Assembly (NCBI RefSeq): GCF_007018905.1
Contig: NZ_CP041402.1
Span: forward strand, 1,228,001 to 1,292,000
Origin: Tardiphaga sp. vice304
GTDB taxonomy: Bacteria > Pseudomonadota > Alphaproteobacteria > Rhizobiales > Xanthobacteraceae
DNA length: 64,000 nucleotides
Reading direction: 5' to 3'
Shown here: piece after piece, positions 1-9,254 of the stretch
How positions within the stretch are numbered: position 1 is the first letter of the stretch
How the letters are laid out: each line of letters starts with the position of its first letter
The notes under the pieces: generated by a model
Database searches by the model: none
What the model was told of the DNA's origin: nothing
What the model saw: the letters and a program-made list of their open reading frames with translations, nothing else
Made by a program: the position numbers and the translations under genes

Positions 1-467
1 AGGTGTCGGGGATCGCCGCCAGGCATTCCCGGGTCACGTCATCGACGATGTTCAGGATCCGGAAACGGCGACCATTCGCGAACTGGTCGTGGATAAAATC
101 CAGCGACCAGCGGGCATTCGGCCGAGCCTCGACGAGGATCGGCGCCCTTGTGCCGACCGCGCGGCGGCGAGCCCGGCGCTTGCGCACGCCAAGGCCTTCC
201 TCCCGATACAGCCGGTAGATCCGGTTCAGCCCGGACGGCTCGCCCTGTTGCCGCAGCAGCACGAACAGCCGACGATAACCGATGCGTCGGCGAGCATTAG
301 CGAGATCGCGCAGTTGCTCCCGCAGTTCGGTATCCGGCGCCCGGCACGACCGGTACCGAATCATCGTGCGGTCGGCGCTGACGATCGAGCAGGCCCGCCG
401 CTCTGACAGGCCCAGTTCGGCCTGCAGATGCGCGACAGCCTCGCGCTGGGCGGCGGGCCCTACCATT
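1..467 (-). CDS. IS3-family transposase OrfB (integrase core), partial at window edge
   Basis: DDE integrase-type subunit, normally made as an OrfAB fusion. After the A-tract shift the minus strand reads MVGPAAQREAVAHLQ, then a RYRS...RRIGYRRL HTH_21-like region, then WSLDFIHDQFANGRRFRILN with the first catalytic Asp. The protein runs off position 1 just after VDDVTRECLA. It overlaps orfA at seven A residues (467-473 on the complementary strand), the usual -1 frameshift site for this family. Confidence 0.8.
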
Positions 468-726
468 TTTTTGACAGAAGCTCGCGTAACGCCGCCGCGT
501 CCAGCATCTGCTCGGCCAACAGCTTCTTTAGCTTGGCGTTCTCGTCCTCGAGCTGCCGCAGCCGCTTGGCCTCCGAGACGTCCATGCCACCGAATTTGGC
601 CTTCCAATTGTACAGCGTCGCTTCCGAAACGCCGTACTTGCGCGCCAGATCGGCGGCCTTCGCCCCCGCCTCATGCTCCCGCAAAACACCGATAATCTGT
701 TCTTCCGTAAACCTGGCTCGCTTCAT
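460..726 (-). CDS. IS3-family transposase OrfA
   Basis: Short helix-turn-helix protein of about 88 aa starting MKRARFTEEQIIGVLREHEA, with the family motif YGVSEATLYNWKAKFGGMDV and a C-terminal coiled coil (LEDENAKLKKLLAEQ). It binds the element ends and supplies the N-terminal half of the OrfAB transposase. It ends in LLSKKW at the A-tract where frameshifting into orfB occurs. The start at 726 fits the family better than the upstream in-frame ATG at 762. Confidence 0.85.
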   Translation of the reverse strand: MKRARFTEEQIIGVLREHEAGAKAADLARKYGVSEATLYNWKAKFGGMDVSEAKRLRQLEDENAKLKKLLAEQMLDAAALRELLSKKW

Positions 727-877
727 CTGTCCGTCCTTCAGAGGGCCGGACTCTAACTTCAACTGGAGGAAATCGGCAGGGGCAGGTCACTCAGACGTTG
801 GGGTTATCCCACATACGATGGTTAAGGAACATATAGCCGCACACTCCCGTTAGGCCGTCCCTATGGGAGTGGAAATA

Positions 878-1030
878 ATGGACAACACAACACGTTGCCT
901 AAACTGCGGAAAGCGTCTGGTGCCGGTCCCCTCTTCGAATGGGAGGACCGAATCGGAATGCATTTGGTGCCCGGGTATATCGGTCAAAAACAAACTTCCT
1001 GTCGACTTTCCGCCTATAATTCCAGAATAA
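878..1030 (+). CDS. Small zinc-ribbon-like protein, 50 aa
   Basis: Begins MDNTTRCLNCGKRL. It carries two Cys pairs, CLNC (residues 7-10) and CIWC (33-36), spaced like a minimal zinc ribbon, and ends FPPIIPE. A GGAG motif lies about 8 nt before the ATG at 878; an in-frame ATG at 863 is the alternative. Such orphan Cys4 proteins are common in rhizobial genomes. No function can be assigned. It may be an independent gene or a leftover near the IS3 insertion. Confidence 0.5.
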   Translation: MDNTTRCLNCGKRLVPVPSSNGRTESECIWCPGISVKNKLPVDFPPIIPE

Positions 1031-1467
1031 GACCCAACTCTGCTACCACCATATCGCCGGCTGCCAGGCGACAATTTGCGTTAAATGGGAGCTCTGGCGA
1101 CGTACCCTGCCGCGCTTAGCATGGAGGTTGTGGCATCCGCGCCTTCCTACGTGCTGAACGTCGAAAAAGTCGGCGGCCTCACTATCTCCGAACGATCGAA
1201 GGGCCGGCCGGCGCTGCTGGATGCTGTTAATTACACTCGTGCCGCTCAATTTCTTGCCCACCCGTCCGGGAGCAACCTTCCAAAACGCCATCTGGTCTTG
1301 GCCATTTTTTGGCAAAGTCAGGCTCTGGTGGCGGGTTCAATCGATCACTGTAACACAATCGGCGTACGCATCCGGGTGTTCCCCGTCAGCGAGCGGCCGC
1401 ACGCCTTCGGAGAAATCGAAATGCGTGTGACTTCCGGGATGAAAGACGATCCGACCAAGTTTTCGTA
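1031..1467. other. Unassigned DNA downstream of a truncated MFS gene
   Basis: No recognisable gene. A 127-codon plus-strand frame (1085-1468) and a 90-codon minus-strand frame exist, but neither resembles a known family. The segment abuts the point near 1467 where MFS homology stops, so it was probably brought in by the same rearrangement. Confidence 0.4.
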
Positions 1468-2064
1468 GATGCCGCGCTTGCGCTGCGAGGCCTGCGGCTG
1501 GGGAATGGTCACGGACAGCACCAGCGCGGCCGAGCAGGGGGAGCCAACCACCGTCCCGACGAACAGCAGATTGAAGGTGATGACCGTGAGCAGTGCCGCC
1601 GCCAGGATTGGGCTGACCAGACTCTCCATGTCATAGGCCAGCCGGGATAGCGACAGCGCGCGGGTGTATTGGGCCTCGTCCGGAAGCACGTCCGGAATGG
1701 TCGCCTGGAAGGTCGGCGTGAACGCTGCGGAGGCCGACTGCAGCGCGAAGATCAGCAGGTAGACCTGCCAGACCTGATCGACGAAGAGCAGCACCAGCGC
1801 CACTGCGGCGCGCGTAAGGTCCATCGAGACCAGGAAGGCGCGGCGCGGCAAAAGATTGGCGAAGCCCCCGACGACGGGCGCCACTCCGACATAGGCGATC
1901 ATCTTGATTGCGAGCGCCGTCCCGAGCACCGCACCCGCCTTGTCGCCGGCAATCTTGAACGCCAGCAGACCAAGGGCCACTGTCATCATGCCAGTGCCGA
2001 TCAGCGCGATCACTTGCGCCGCGAACAAATGACGGTAGGTGCGGTTGCCCAGTACGGAAAGCAT
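1345..2064 (-). pseudogene. Truncated MFS transporter
   Basis: The first roughly 200 residues are a clear major facilitator N-half: helices, the loop after TM2 (GGFANLLPRRAFLVSMD) and TM4-6 ending at QRKRGIYENL. From about 1467 the frame runs into unrelated sequence (VGSSFIPEVTRIS) and stops, so the C-terminal half is missing. The start lies 20 nt after the RND pump stop and behind an AAAGGGA motif, so it was the last gene of the metal-export operon. Substrate unknown. Very probably non-functional. Confidence 0.7.
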
Positions 2065-2084
2065 GCGGCGTCCCTTTCTGACGG

Positions 2085-5000
2085 CTACTCGGCGGCGCGG
2101 CTTGAGATGAAAGCTTGTCCTGAAGCCTTCTCCCGCTTGGTGGATGCGAAGAAGGCGTAGAGCGCTGGCAGGACAAGCAACGTCAGGAGTGTCGCGCTCA
2201 GCAGGCCGCCGATCACGACGGTAGCCAGCGGCTTCTGCACCTCCGCACCCGTGCCTGTGGCCAGCGCCATCGGCACGAAGCCCAGCGAGGCGACCAGCGC
2301 CGTCATGATCACCGGCCGAAACCGCGTCAGCGCGCCCTCGCTGATTGCCGCCTGTAGAACCAGACCATCAGAGATCAGCTTCCGGATCTGGCTCAGCATG
2401 ACCAGCCCGTTCAGGACGGCGACGCCTGACAGGGCAATGAAGCCCACGGCGGCCGAGATCGAGAACGGCATGCCCCGAAGCCACAGCGCGGCGACGCCGC
2501 CCGTTAGCGCCAGTGGGACCGCGCTGAAGACCAGAAGGGCATCCCGGGCGGAGCCGAGCGCGCCGAACAGCAACAGGAAGATCAGCAGGAAGCAGCCGGG
2601 CACGACGACCATGAGCCGCTGGCGGGCGACCGAGAAGTTCTCGAATTGACCGCCCCAAGTCAGCCAGGTCCCCGGCGCCAGCTTCACTTTTTCTTCGACC
2701 CTAGCCTGCGCCTCTGTGACCAATGATCCGATATCCCGCCCGCGGACTTCGGCGGTGGCCACGACTCTCCGTTTGCCGTTCTCGCGGCTGATCTGGTTGG
2801 CGCCTTCGGTCTGCTCGAATGTCGCCAGCGCGCGCAGCGGGACCGATGCCGCAGCGGCGTTCGGGTTGAGCCGCGGCAGTTGAACCGGGAGGTTTTCCAG
2901 AGCGGATATGTCGTTGCGGAGCGCGTCGCTGAGACGGACGATGATCTGAAACCGACGGTCTCCCTCGAAGACAAGCCCGGCCACCTTGCCGCCGATTCCG
3001 GCCTCGATCACGTCCTGGACGGCCAGAAGGCTCAGGCCACGTCGCGCGATCTCCGCCTTGTCGATCTTGATCTCCAGGAACGGCAGGCCGGTGGTTTCCT
3101 CGACCTTCACATTCTGAGCGCCCTCGACGCGCCGCAGCGCGTTGGCCACGCTGGCGGCGGTGCGCTGCATCTCCTCAAAATCTTCGCCGAATACCTTGAC
3201 GGCGAGATCCTCGCGGACCCCCGCGATAAGCTCGTTGAACCGCATCTCGATCGGCTGAGAAAACCCCACCTTGTTGCCCGGCAGCTTGGTGGCTTCGGCC
3301 TCGATCTGCTTGATCAACTCGTCCTTGGACAGCGACGGGTCCGGCCATTCGCTCTGCGGTTTGACGATGATGTAGGTGTCCGACGAGCTTGGCGGCATCG
3401 GATCGGCGGCCAGGTCGGGCGTTCCCGTCCGGGAAAACACGAAAGCGACCTGGGGGAACTTGCTGATCCCGTTCTCGATCAGAAGCTGCATCGACTGCGC
3501 CTGGTTCAGCGACGTGCTGGGGACACGCTTGACCTCCATCACAATGTTCTTCTCGTCGAGGGACGGCGTGAACTCCTGTCCCAGCCGGGTGAACAAAAGG
3601 CCGGCGCCGACGAAAAGCACGGTGGCCACGCCGATGACGGGCAGCGGCGACGACACCACGCGGGACAGCAGCGGTGCGTAGCCCGCCTTCAGCTTCCGAA
3701 TGATGACGTTCTCGGTCTCACTCACCGGCCTGGTGACGGTCAGTGCGATCATGGCCGGCACGAACGTCAGCGACACCACGAACGCCACGGCGAGCGCGAT
3801 GATCACGGTCAGCGCCATCGGCTCAAAGGTCTTGCCCTCGACGCCGGTGAAGGTCAGCAGAGGCACGTAGACGAGGATGATGATCAACTGGCCGTAGACC
3901 GTCGGCCGGATCATTTCGCTGGCGGACTCGGTCACCGTGCGCAGCCGCTCGTCGAGCGACAAGGAGCGGCCGAACTCACGCTGGCGCTCGGCGAGGTGTC
4001 GCAGGCTGTTTTCGGCAATAATCACCGCGCCATCGACGATCAGGCCGAAATCCAGCGCACCCAGGCTCATAAGGTTGGCGCTGATCTTTCCTTGCAGCAT
4101 GCCGGTGGCGGTTACCAGCACGGTCACCGGAATGACGCAGGCCGTAACGATGGCGGCCCGAATGTTGCCGAGCAGCACGAACAACACCACGATCACCAGC
4201 AGAGCGCCTTCCGCGAGGTTCTTGGCGACGGTCTCGATCGTCGCATCGACCAACTGGGTCCGGTTTAGCACGGTGTGCGCATAGATCCCCGGCGGGAGTG
4301 TCCGGCTGATTTCCTTGATCTTGGCGTCGGCAGCCGCTGCGACCGTGCGGCTGTTGCCGCCGATCAGCATCAGCGCCGTGCCGAGCACGACCTCCCGGCC
4401 GTTGACGCTGGCGCTGCCGGTCCGCAATTCCTTGCCGATGGTGACTTCGGCCACGTCCCTGACGCGCACCGGAACGCCCGCCCGCGTGGTCACGACGATC
4501 TCCGAGATGTCCTCGATGTTCTCCACTCGGCCGCTGGCCCGGACCACGTAGCCCTCGCCATTTTGCTCGATGTAATTGGCGCCCCGGCTGACGTTGTTGG
4601 CCTCGATGGCCGCGATCACCTGGTTAAGCGAGAGGCCGAAACTGATCAGCCGGGACGGATCCGGCTGCACCTGGAATTGCTTGACGAAGCCGCCAATGGC
4701 ATCGGCGCCAGCGACGCCGGGAACGGTCTTCATTTGCGGGCGGACGATCCAGTCCTGCACGGTGCGAAGGTGGACGGTACGCTGAAAATCGTCCGTCAGG
4801 CGTTCGCCTTCGGGCGTCAGATAGGTCCCGTCGGATTGCCAGCCGGGAAGTCCGTCACGGACAGGCGCCATCGCGCCGGGCTTCGCGTACTCGACGGCCC
4901 ACCAGTAGATTTCGCCGAGTCCCGTCGAGATCGGTCCCAGCTTGACCTCGACGCCGGGCGGAAGGCTCGCCTTGGCCTCGTTGATGCGCTCGGAGATCTG

Positions 5001-5324
5001 CTGACGCGCAAAGTAGATGTTGGTTCGATCCGTGAAAACGGCCGTGATCTGGGCGAAGCCGTTTCGTGAAAACGACCGCGTCGATTCCAGCCCTGGCGTC
5101 CCGGCGAGCACAGTCTCCAGCGCCACCGTGACCTGCTTCTCGATCTCGACGGGCGTCAGTGCGGGTGCGACCGCATTCACCTGGACCTGGACGTTGGTGA
5201 CGTCCGGAACAGCATCGATCGGAAGCCGTGTCAGCGACCACAGACCAGACGCAGCGGCCGCAAGGGTAAGCAGTAGGATCAGCCAGCGGCGCTGGACCGA
5301 AAAATCGATGATGCGTTCGATCAC
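2085..5324 (-). CDS. czcA: Heavy-metal efflux RND pump (CzcA/CusA family)
   Basis: Inner-membrane proton/metal antiporter of 1,079 aa, normal length for HME-RND pumps. It starts with TM1 (RRWLILLLTLAAAASGLW) and the family motif LPIDAVPDVTNVQVQV. TM4 carries DFGLIVDGAVIIAEN with Asp425, Asp431 and Glu438. This pattern is associated with the Zn/Co/Cd/Ni (HME1-type) pumps rather than with Cu/Ag pumps. It is the last intact gene of a minus-strand operon: its start lies 3 nt after the adaptor stop. No outer-membrane factor gene is adjacent. The metal range is inferred from the TM4 motif only. Confidence 0.92.
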   Translation of the reverse strand: MIERIIDFSVQRRWLILLLTLAAAASGLWSLTRLPIDAVPDVTNVQVQVNAVAPALTPVEIEKQVTVALETVLAGTPGLESTRSFSRNGFAQITAVFTDRTNIYFARQQISERINEAKASLPPGVEVKLGPISTGLGEIYWWAVEYAKPGAMAPVRDGLPGWQSDGTYLTPEGERLTDDFQRTVHLRTVQDWIVRPQMKTVPGVAGADAIGGFVKQFQVQPDPSRLISFGLSLNQVIAAIEANNVSRGANYIEQNGEGYVVRASGRVENIEDISEIVVTTRAGVPVRVRDVAEVTIGKELRTGSASVNGREVVLGTALMLIGGNSRTVAAAADAKIKEISRTLPPGIYAHTVLNRTQLVDATIETVAKNLAEGALLVIVVLFVLLGNIRAAIVTACVIPVTVLVTATGMLQGKISANLMSLGALDFGLIVDGAVIIAENSLRHLAERQREFGRSLSLDERLRTVTESASEMIRPTVYGQLIIILVYVPLLTFTGVEGKTFEPMALTVIIALAVAFVVSLTFVPAMIALTVTRPVSETENVIIRKLKAGYAPLLSRVVSSPLPVIGVATVLFVGAGLLFTRLGQEFTPSLDEKNIVMEVKRVPSTSLNQAQSMQLLIENGISKFPQVAFVFSRTGTPDLAADPMPPSSSDTYIIVKPQSEWPDPSLSKDELIKQIEAEATKLPGNKVGFSQPIEMRFNELIAGVREDLAVKVFGEDFEEMQRTAASVANALRRVEGAQNVKVEETTGLPFLEIKIDKAEIARRGLSLLAVQDVIEAGIGGKVAGLVFEGDRRFQIIVRLSDALRNDISALENLPVQLPRLNPNAAAASVPLRALATFEQTEGANQISRENGKRRVVATAEVRGRDIGSLVTEAQARVEEKVKLAPGTWLTWGGQFENFSVARQRLMVVVPGCFLLIFLLLFGALGSARDALLVFSAVPLALTGGVAALWLRGMPFSISAAVGFIALSGVAVLNGLVMLSQIRKLISDGLVLQAAISEGALTRFRPVIMTALVASLGFVPMALATGTGAEVQKPLATVVIGGLLSATLLTLLVLPALYAFFASTKREKASGQAFISSRAAE

Positions 5325-5327
5325 GGC

Positions 5328-6557
5328 TCAATCCTCGTCGCGCGGCTTGGCAAGCTCGGCCTTGAGCGAGAACGTATTCGTTGTGGCAATCGTCTCGCCC
5401 GCCGTGAGGCCGGAGACCACCTCGACAGACTGGTCCTCCTTCTGACCGAGCGTGATGTCGCGCTTCTCGAAACCGTCCTTGGTCCGGACAAAAACGATGG
5501 GCCGGCCGTCGGATTTCTGGATCGCGGTCACCGGCACGACGGTGGTGGCGGTGCGTTCGTTGAGGGCGATCGCCGCCGTGACGAACGACCCAGGACGCCA
5601 CGTCCCGTCAGGGTTCGGAATTTCGGCGACGACGCGCGCGGTCCTGGTATCTTTGTCGACGAGGGGACTCACGAAAACGATCTTCCCGGTGGTCGTTACC
5701 TCAAGGCCGCGCGCGGAGATCCTCACCGCTTGGCCTTCCTTGACCAGATTGAGGTCGGCTGACGCGACCGACAATTCGACCCAGACGCGACTCAGGTCGA
5801 CGACGACGAAAAGTTCGGTCTCCAGGCTGTCGCGCCCGACGGCGGTGCCCAATTCGACCTTGCGCTCGACAACGCGTCCCGACATGGGGGCCCTGACATC
5901 CTGCCGGCGAAGGCGGGCTTCCGGCGCCTCCGGAAGAGCCACGATCTCGCTCTCTGCTAGACCCAGAGCCATCAACTTCTGCCGGGCGATGTTGACCCTC
6001 ATGCCGGACTGGGCGGCGGCATTGCGAGAACGCAGATACTGCTGCTCCGTTGCGGCCTTACCCTCCCACAGGAAACGGTCCCGGTTGGACAGGTCCTGCT
6101 GCAGGTCGTTCGTCAGGCGGGCGGCTAGGTATTCGCTCTTGGCATCCGCGACCTCCCGGCTTTCGAGAACGGCGATCACTTCGTCCTTGGCTACATCGTC
6201 GCCGATGTTCTTGCGCAATTCGGCGACCGTTCCGGACAGTTTAACCGAGACGTGCGCGATCCGGTCCGCGTGCGGGATGATTCCACCGGGGACGACGAGC
6301 CGCTTGGCGATCATGCCCGGTCCTACCTTCGCCAGATCGATCTGGGCGAGCCTGATCTGCTCGTCGCTCATCGCCATGCCAGAGACGAGCTCCGCGGCCG
6401 ATGGCTTCGCTGCGCTCGCGGGCGGACTGGACGGCCCGAGCCCGATCGTACGCTGGACCGTTATTGAGAGACCGGGGGCGAGCGCGAACACCGCGGCGCC
6501 AGTCACGAACGCGAGAACAATCATGGTCGGACGGTTGGGCATGTTGCTTTCAGACAT
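5328..6557 (-). CDS. czcB: RND efflux periplasmic adaptor (CzcB/CusB family)
   Basis: Membrane-fusion subunit of 409 aa that links the RND pump to an outer-membrane channel. It has an N-terminal signal anchor (PTMIVLAFVTGAAVFALAPG), then the lipoyl/barrel-sandwich half (VKLSGTVAELRKNIGDDV), an alpha-hairpin and the second lipoyl half (RAPMSGRVVERKVELG). A beta-barrel and membrane-proximal domain follow (VVPVTAIQKSDGRPIVFVR). It lies between the repressor gene (24 nt away) and the pump gene (3 nt away), consistent with one transcript. Confidence 0.9.
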   Translation of the reverse strand: MSESNMPNRPTMIVLAFVTGAAVFALAPGLSITVQRTIGLGPSSPPASAAKPSAAELVSGMAMSDEQIRLAQIDLAKVGPGMIAKRLVVPGGIIPHADRIAHVSVKLSGTVAELRKNIGDDVAKDEVIAVLESREVADAKSEYLAARLTNDLQQDLSNRDRFLWEGKAATEQQYLRSRNAAAQSGMRVNIARQKLMALGLAESEIVALPEAPEARLRRQDVRAPMSGRVVERKVELGTAVGRDSLETELFVVVDLSRVWVELSVASADLNLVKEGQAVRISARGLEVTTTGKIVFVSPLVDKDTRTARVVAEIPNPDGTWRPGSFVTAAIALNERTATTVVPVTAIQKSDGRPIVFVRTKDGFEKRDITLGQKEDQSVEVVSGLTAGETIATTNTFSLKAELAKPRDED

Positions 6558-6581
6558 GGCCGGGCGCTGGCGCGGGCAGGG

Positions 6582-6851
6582 TCAAAGGTATTTTGAGATG
6601 GCCTTGAACTCGTCGACGGTGGACTTGCCGGTCCCGTTCGCCGCGGTGTCGAGACAGCGGTCGACGTGATCGTGGATCAACGTCCTCTTCGCTTCGCTCA
6701 CGGCCTTCTCGACGGCATGAAGCTGCTGCGCCAGATCCAGGCAGGAGCGGCCCTCATCGAACATCTCGATGACGCGCCGCAGATGGCCTTCGGCCCGCTT
6801 CAGCCGCTTAACGATTTTCGAGTGAGATTCGTGGGCGTGATCATGTACCAT
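6582..6851 (-). CDS. CsoR/RcnR-family metal-sensing repressor (DmeR-like)
   Basis: An 89-aa all-helical DUF156 repressor beginning MVHDHAHESHSKIVKRLKRA. The family core is present: RLKRAEGHLRRVIEMFDEG, Cys in RSCLDL, and HDHVDRCLD. The His-rich N-terminus resembles Ni/Co sensors of the RcnR/DmeR type more than the copper sensor CsoR. The start at 6851 is preferred over an in-frame ATG at 6926 because a G/C palindrome (6858-6882) lies directly upstream of it and would otherwise be coding. It is the first gene of the operon with adaptor and pump, so it probably represses them in the absence of Ni/Co/Zn-type metals. Confidence 0.85.
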   Translation of the reverse strand: MVHDHAHESHSKIVKRLKRAEGHLRRVIEMFDEGRSCLDLAQQLHAVEKAVSEAKRTLIHDHVDRCLDTAANGTGKSTVDEFKAISKYL

Positions 6852-6857
6852 TCCTAC

Positions 6858-6882
6858 CCATATCCCCCCGGGGGGGATATGG
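6858..6882. promoter_or_regulatory. Palindromic operator for the DmeR/CsoR-like repressor
   Basis: Perfect dyad with half-site CCATATCCCCCC, one central G and its inverse. It ends 7 nt before the repressor start codon. G/C tracts flanked by AT steps are the known operator type for RcnR/CsoR-family repressors. Autoregulation of the operon is inferred. Confidence 0.75.
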
Positions 6883-6909
6883 CAACGGCACAATTGGTCG
6901 CAGAAATGT

Positions 6910-7130
6910 CTATCCACCTTCGCCATCCGCCAAAGCTTCGGCGCTCTTGATGAGGACGCCGCCTGCTCCGCGGCCGACCCCTACCATGATCGATATCGAC
7001 ATCGCGTGACCTTGCGCGCACGGAACAGGTGATGATCAGGTCGCTTACCGTCGAGCGGACCGAACGCAAAGCGCGGCTCCAGACGGAAGCAAGTCCAGGC
7101 GGCGCAGGCGCCAATATCTACGACGTTGAC
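6910..7130 (-). pseudogene. Remnant of a heavy-metal P1B-type ATPase
   Basis: Minus-strand frames contain shredded but aligned pieces of the ATPase TM6 region: FRLEPRFAFG, SDLIITCS and [19 protein letters not shown]. They correspond to [18 protein letters not shown] and [18 protein letters not shown] in the intact copper ATPase at 21346-24033. Frames change between pieces and the CPC motif is lost. It is probably a decayed relic rather than a gene. Confidence 0.65.
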
Positions 7131-7241
7131 GATCGGCAGCGCCGCCGACGAGTTAAGCCCCACGAAAAGCATGGCGGTGCGAGGATCCCCCGCGAGAAGG
7201 ATGACCGCGTTCGTCGAGCCAGAATTAGATGCGTCAGTCGC

Positions 7242-7709
7242 TTATCTTCCAAGATATTGACGAGCGTTCGCAACCCCAAATGATTCGGCAAAAAACGTGA
7301 GGAGGCTGCACACCCACAGGATGGCGAGGCCAAGCAACGCCCATTTGAAATCGGAGTTGATGTCGAAGTTGATGCCTGTCATCAAACCGATGGAGAGCAA
7401 ACCTGTCAAAGCGGCGGCCGCGACGGCGCCGTACTGGCGAGAACGATAGGACGTCGCTGCCAGTGCGATCGTTAGAATACCGGTCGCCGAGATGTATCCC
7501 CCCAGCACCCGGAATACCTGGGTGAGCCACAACGTCAATTGCGGAGCCACGGCTTCGAGTTGCGCCTGAGACGCGCCCACATAGCGGAGGTCTTCCGGAA
7601 GCAACGGCGGCCGCAACACCAGGAAATACGCGCCCACGGCCAGCAAACCCGAGCCGAACAAGATCAGGAAGATCGACGAAACGGGCCATTGCTTGGTAGG
7701 AAGCTTCAT
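7242..7709 (-). CDS. Small four-helix membrane protein, unknown function
   Basis: 155 aa with about four hydrophobic segments: FLILFGSGLLAVGAYFLVL (about 13-31), YISATGILTIALAAT, AAAALTGLLSIGLMTGI and ALLGLAILWVCSLLTFFAE. No enzymatic motif. It starts 4 nt inside the end of the methyltransferase-family gene, so it was probably translationally coupled to it. Its role may follow that of the disrupted neighbour. The family is not recognised with certainty. Confidence 0.65.
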   Translation of the reverse strand: MKLPTKQWPVSSIFLILFGSGLLAVGAYFLVLRPPLLPEDLRYVGASQAQLEAVAPQLTLWLTQVFRVLGGYISATGILTIALAATSYRSRQYGAVAAAALTGLLSIGLMTGINFDINSDFKWALLGLAILWVCSLLTFFAESFGVANARQYLGR

Positions 7710-8309
7710 GGCTCTCCTCGGCCTGTACAGTCGTCAAATGCCGATCGAGAGGACTTTGCGCCTCTGTGGTCGCCAAATGTCGGCATCCAACCCGGGGTCG
7801 CCGCAGCGTATCGTTCATAGGCCTCGCCGAATTCCAAGCGGGAGTTACCGTCTTCCTGGTGTGCGAGATGGACGTACATTGAGACCAGCACTGGAAACAT
7901 TGCGAGCGTGAGTATGGTCGGCCACTGCAGCAGGAAGCCGAACATCACCAAGATGAAGCCGACATATTGCGGGTGACGGATATAAGCATAGGCGCCCTCC
8001 GTCGCCAGTTCCCGGTGTTGCTGGGCGACGTACAGCCTACGCCAGGCCGCCGAGATCAAAAAGAAGCCGCCGGCAATGAATGCGAAACTCAAGATATGGA
8101 ACGGGCCCGCGTGAGGGTTTGTCTTCCAGCCGAACATCATCTCAAGCAAATGTCCGGCGTCGTGCGAAAACCAATCGACGTTAGGATAGTGTGATTGCAG
8201 CCAGCCAGAGAAGAAGTATATCGTAAGCGGAAAACCATACATCTCGGTGAAGAGAGCGACCAGGAATGCGCTGAAGGCGCCAAACGAGCGCCAGTCACGG
8301 GTCGTCTGA
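7706..8309 (-). pseudogene. Isoprenylcysteine carboxylmethyltransferase-family protein, 3' part cut by an IS
   Basis: The C-terminal part of an integral-membrane ICMT/PEMT-like methyltransferase. It shows the signature RHPQYVGFILVMFGFLLQWP and, further on, EFGEAYERYAAATPGWMP. Homology extends upstream of the first ATG at 8242 (RDWRSFGAFSAFLVALFTEM) right up to the IS at 8310, so the reading frame has been severed. The missing N-terminus lies at 9255-9346 on the far side of the IS. The truncated piece could be expressed from 8242 but lacks the first helices. The natural substrate is unknown. Confidence 0.8.
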
Positions 8310-9254
8310 GAGCCGATCCAAGAAGATTTGATTCAGGAGCATTGGGTTGAGCGTGTGAGGCGCCTGAGCATGATGCGGATCATGGCGAGACGGACGAAGG
8401 CTGCAACGGTCTTGGTGTAGCGCTCGAAATCGCGCATCAGACGACGATTGCGGCTGATCCAGGCGAGAGTCCGTTCGACGATCCAGCGCTTGGGCAGCAC
8501 GACGAAGCGATGGAGATCGGAACGCTTGACGATCTCGATCTTCCAACTTCCCGTCGCGGCGACAGTCTTCGCCATTTTGGGTCCCTGATAGCCGCCATCG
8601 GCGAAAATCCGCTCGACGAAGGGAAAGCGCCGCCGCGCCCGACGTAGCAAGTCATGGGCGCCGTCGCGGTCCTGAATATCTGCGGCATGGACGCTCACGC
8701 CGAGCAAGAGGCCGAGTGTGTCGACGAGGATGTGGCGCTTGCGGCCCGTGATCTTCTTGCCCGCATCAAAGCCCTGCGGGTCGAGTGCAGACCCCCTTTT
8801 TGCGCTGCCTTGCTGCTTTGAGAGTCGATGATTGCGACCGTGGGACTCGCCTCGCGTCCGGCTGCTTCGCGCGTTGCTACATAGAGTGCGTCGTGAATGC
8901 GATCCAACGTACCGTCCCAATCCCATACCATGAAATACAAATGTGCCGTACTCTTGGGCGGCAGATCTTTCGGCATCGCACTCCATTGGCAGCCGGTCGA
9001 CAACACATAGAAGATCGCATTCAACACCTCGCGTACATTGACCGAGCGGCGGCGTCCGCCTCGCCGCGCGGGCGGGATCATCGGAGCGACAAGCATCCAC
9101 TCCGCATCACTCAAATCACTGGGATAGCGCAAGCTGCGCCGGTCGGCAGTCAGACGGTGTTCAGGCTTCCACATCGTGTTCTCCTGTCACGAATCACTCC
9201 GAGACATGGAATCACAACTGACTCATCCGACTCAAGTTCTTCCTGGATCGGCTC
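8310..9254 (-). mobile_element. IS5-family element (IS1031-like), 945 bp, with TGA target duplication
   Basis: The ends read inward GAGCCGATCCAAGAAGA (8310) and GAGCCGATCCAGGAAGA (from 9254). They are flanked by TGA at 8307-8309 and 9255-9257, the TNA-type 3-bp duplication expected for this group. It is inserted in the methyltransferase-family gene. Confidence 0.9.
8333..9174 (-). CDS. IS5-family transposase, two frames joined by a -1 shift
   Basis: The N-terminal frame (from 9174, MWKPEHRLTADRRSLRYP) carries DAEWMLVAPMIPPARRGG and the first catalytic Asp in AIIDSQSSKAAQKG. The C-terminal frame continues with SALDPQGFDAGKKITGRKRH, the second Asp in FADGGYQG and the Glu in VERTLAW. The frames meet at an A5G5 tract near 8795, and re-reading one G joins them precisely. 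This may be a programmed -1 frameshift or a decay mutation. Confidence 0.8.

Larger units (their letters stand above)
1..789 (-). mobile_element. IS3-family element (IS407-like group), left part outside window
   Basis: Contains overlapping orfA and orfB on the minus strand. The orfA-side end at 789 reads inward TGACCTGCCCCTGCC, resembling the TGACCTGAGCCCC end of the second IS3 copy at 56869. The other end lies beyond position 1, so the target duplication cannot be checked. Confidence 0.8.

Noticed and set aside
2880..4268. 462-codon plus-strand frame antisense to the RND pump
   Set aside because: Composition of a GC-rich shadow (Arg/His/Asp-rich), no domain; the opposite strand is a full RND pump.
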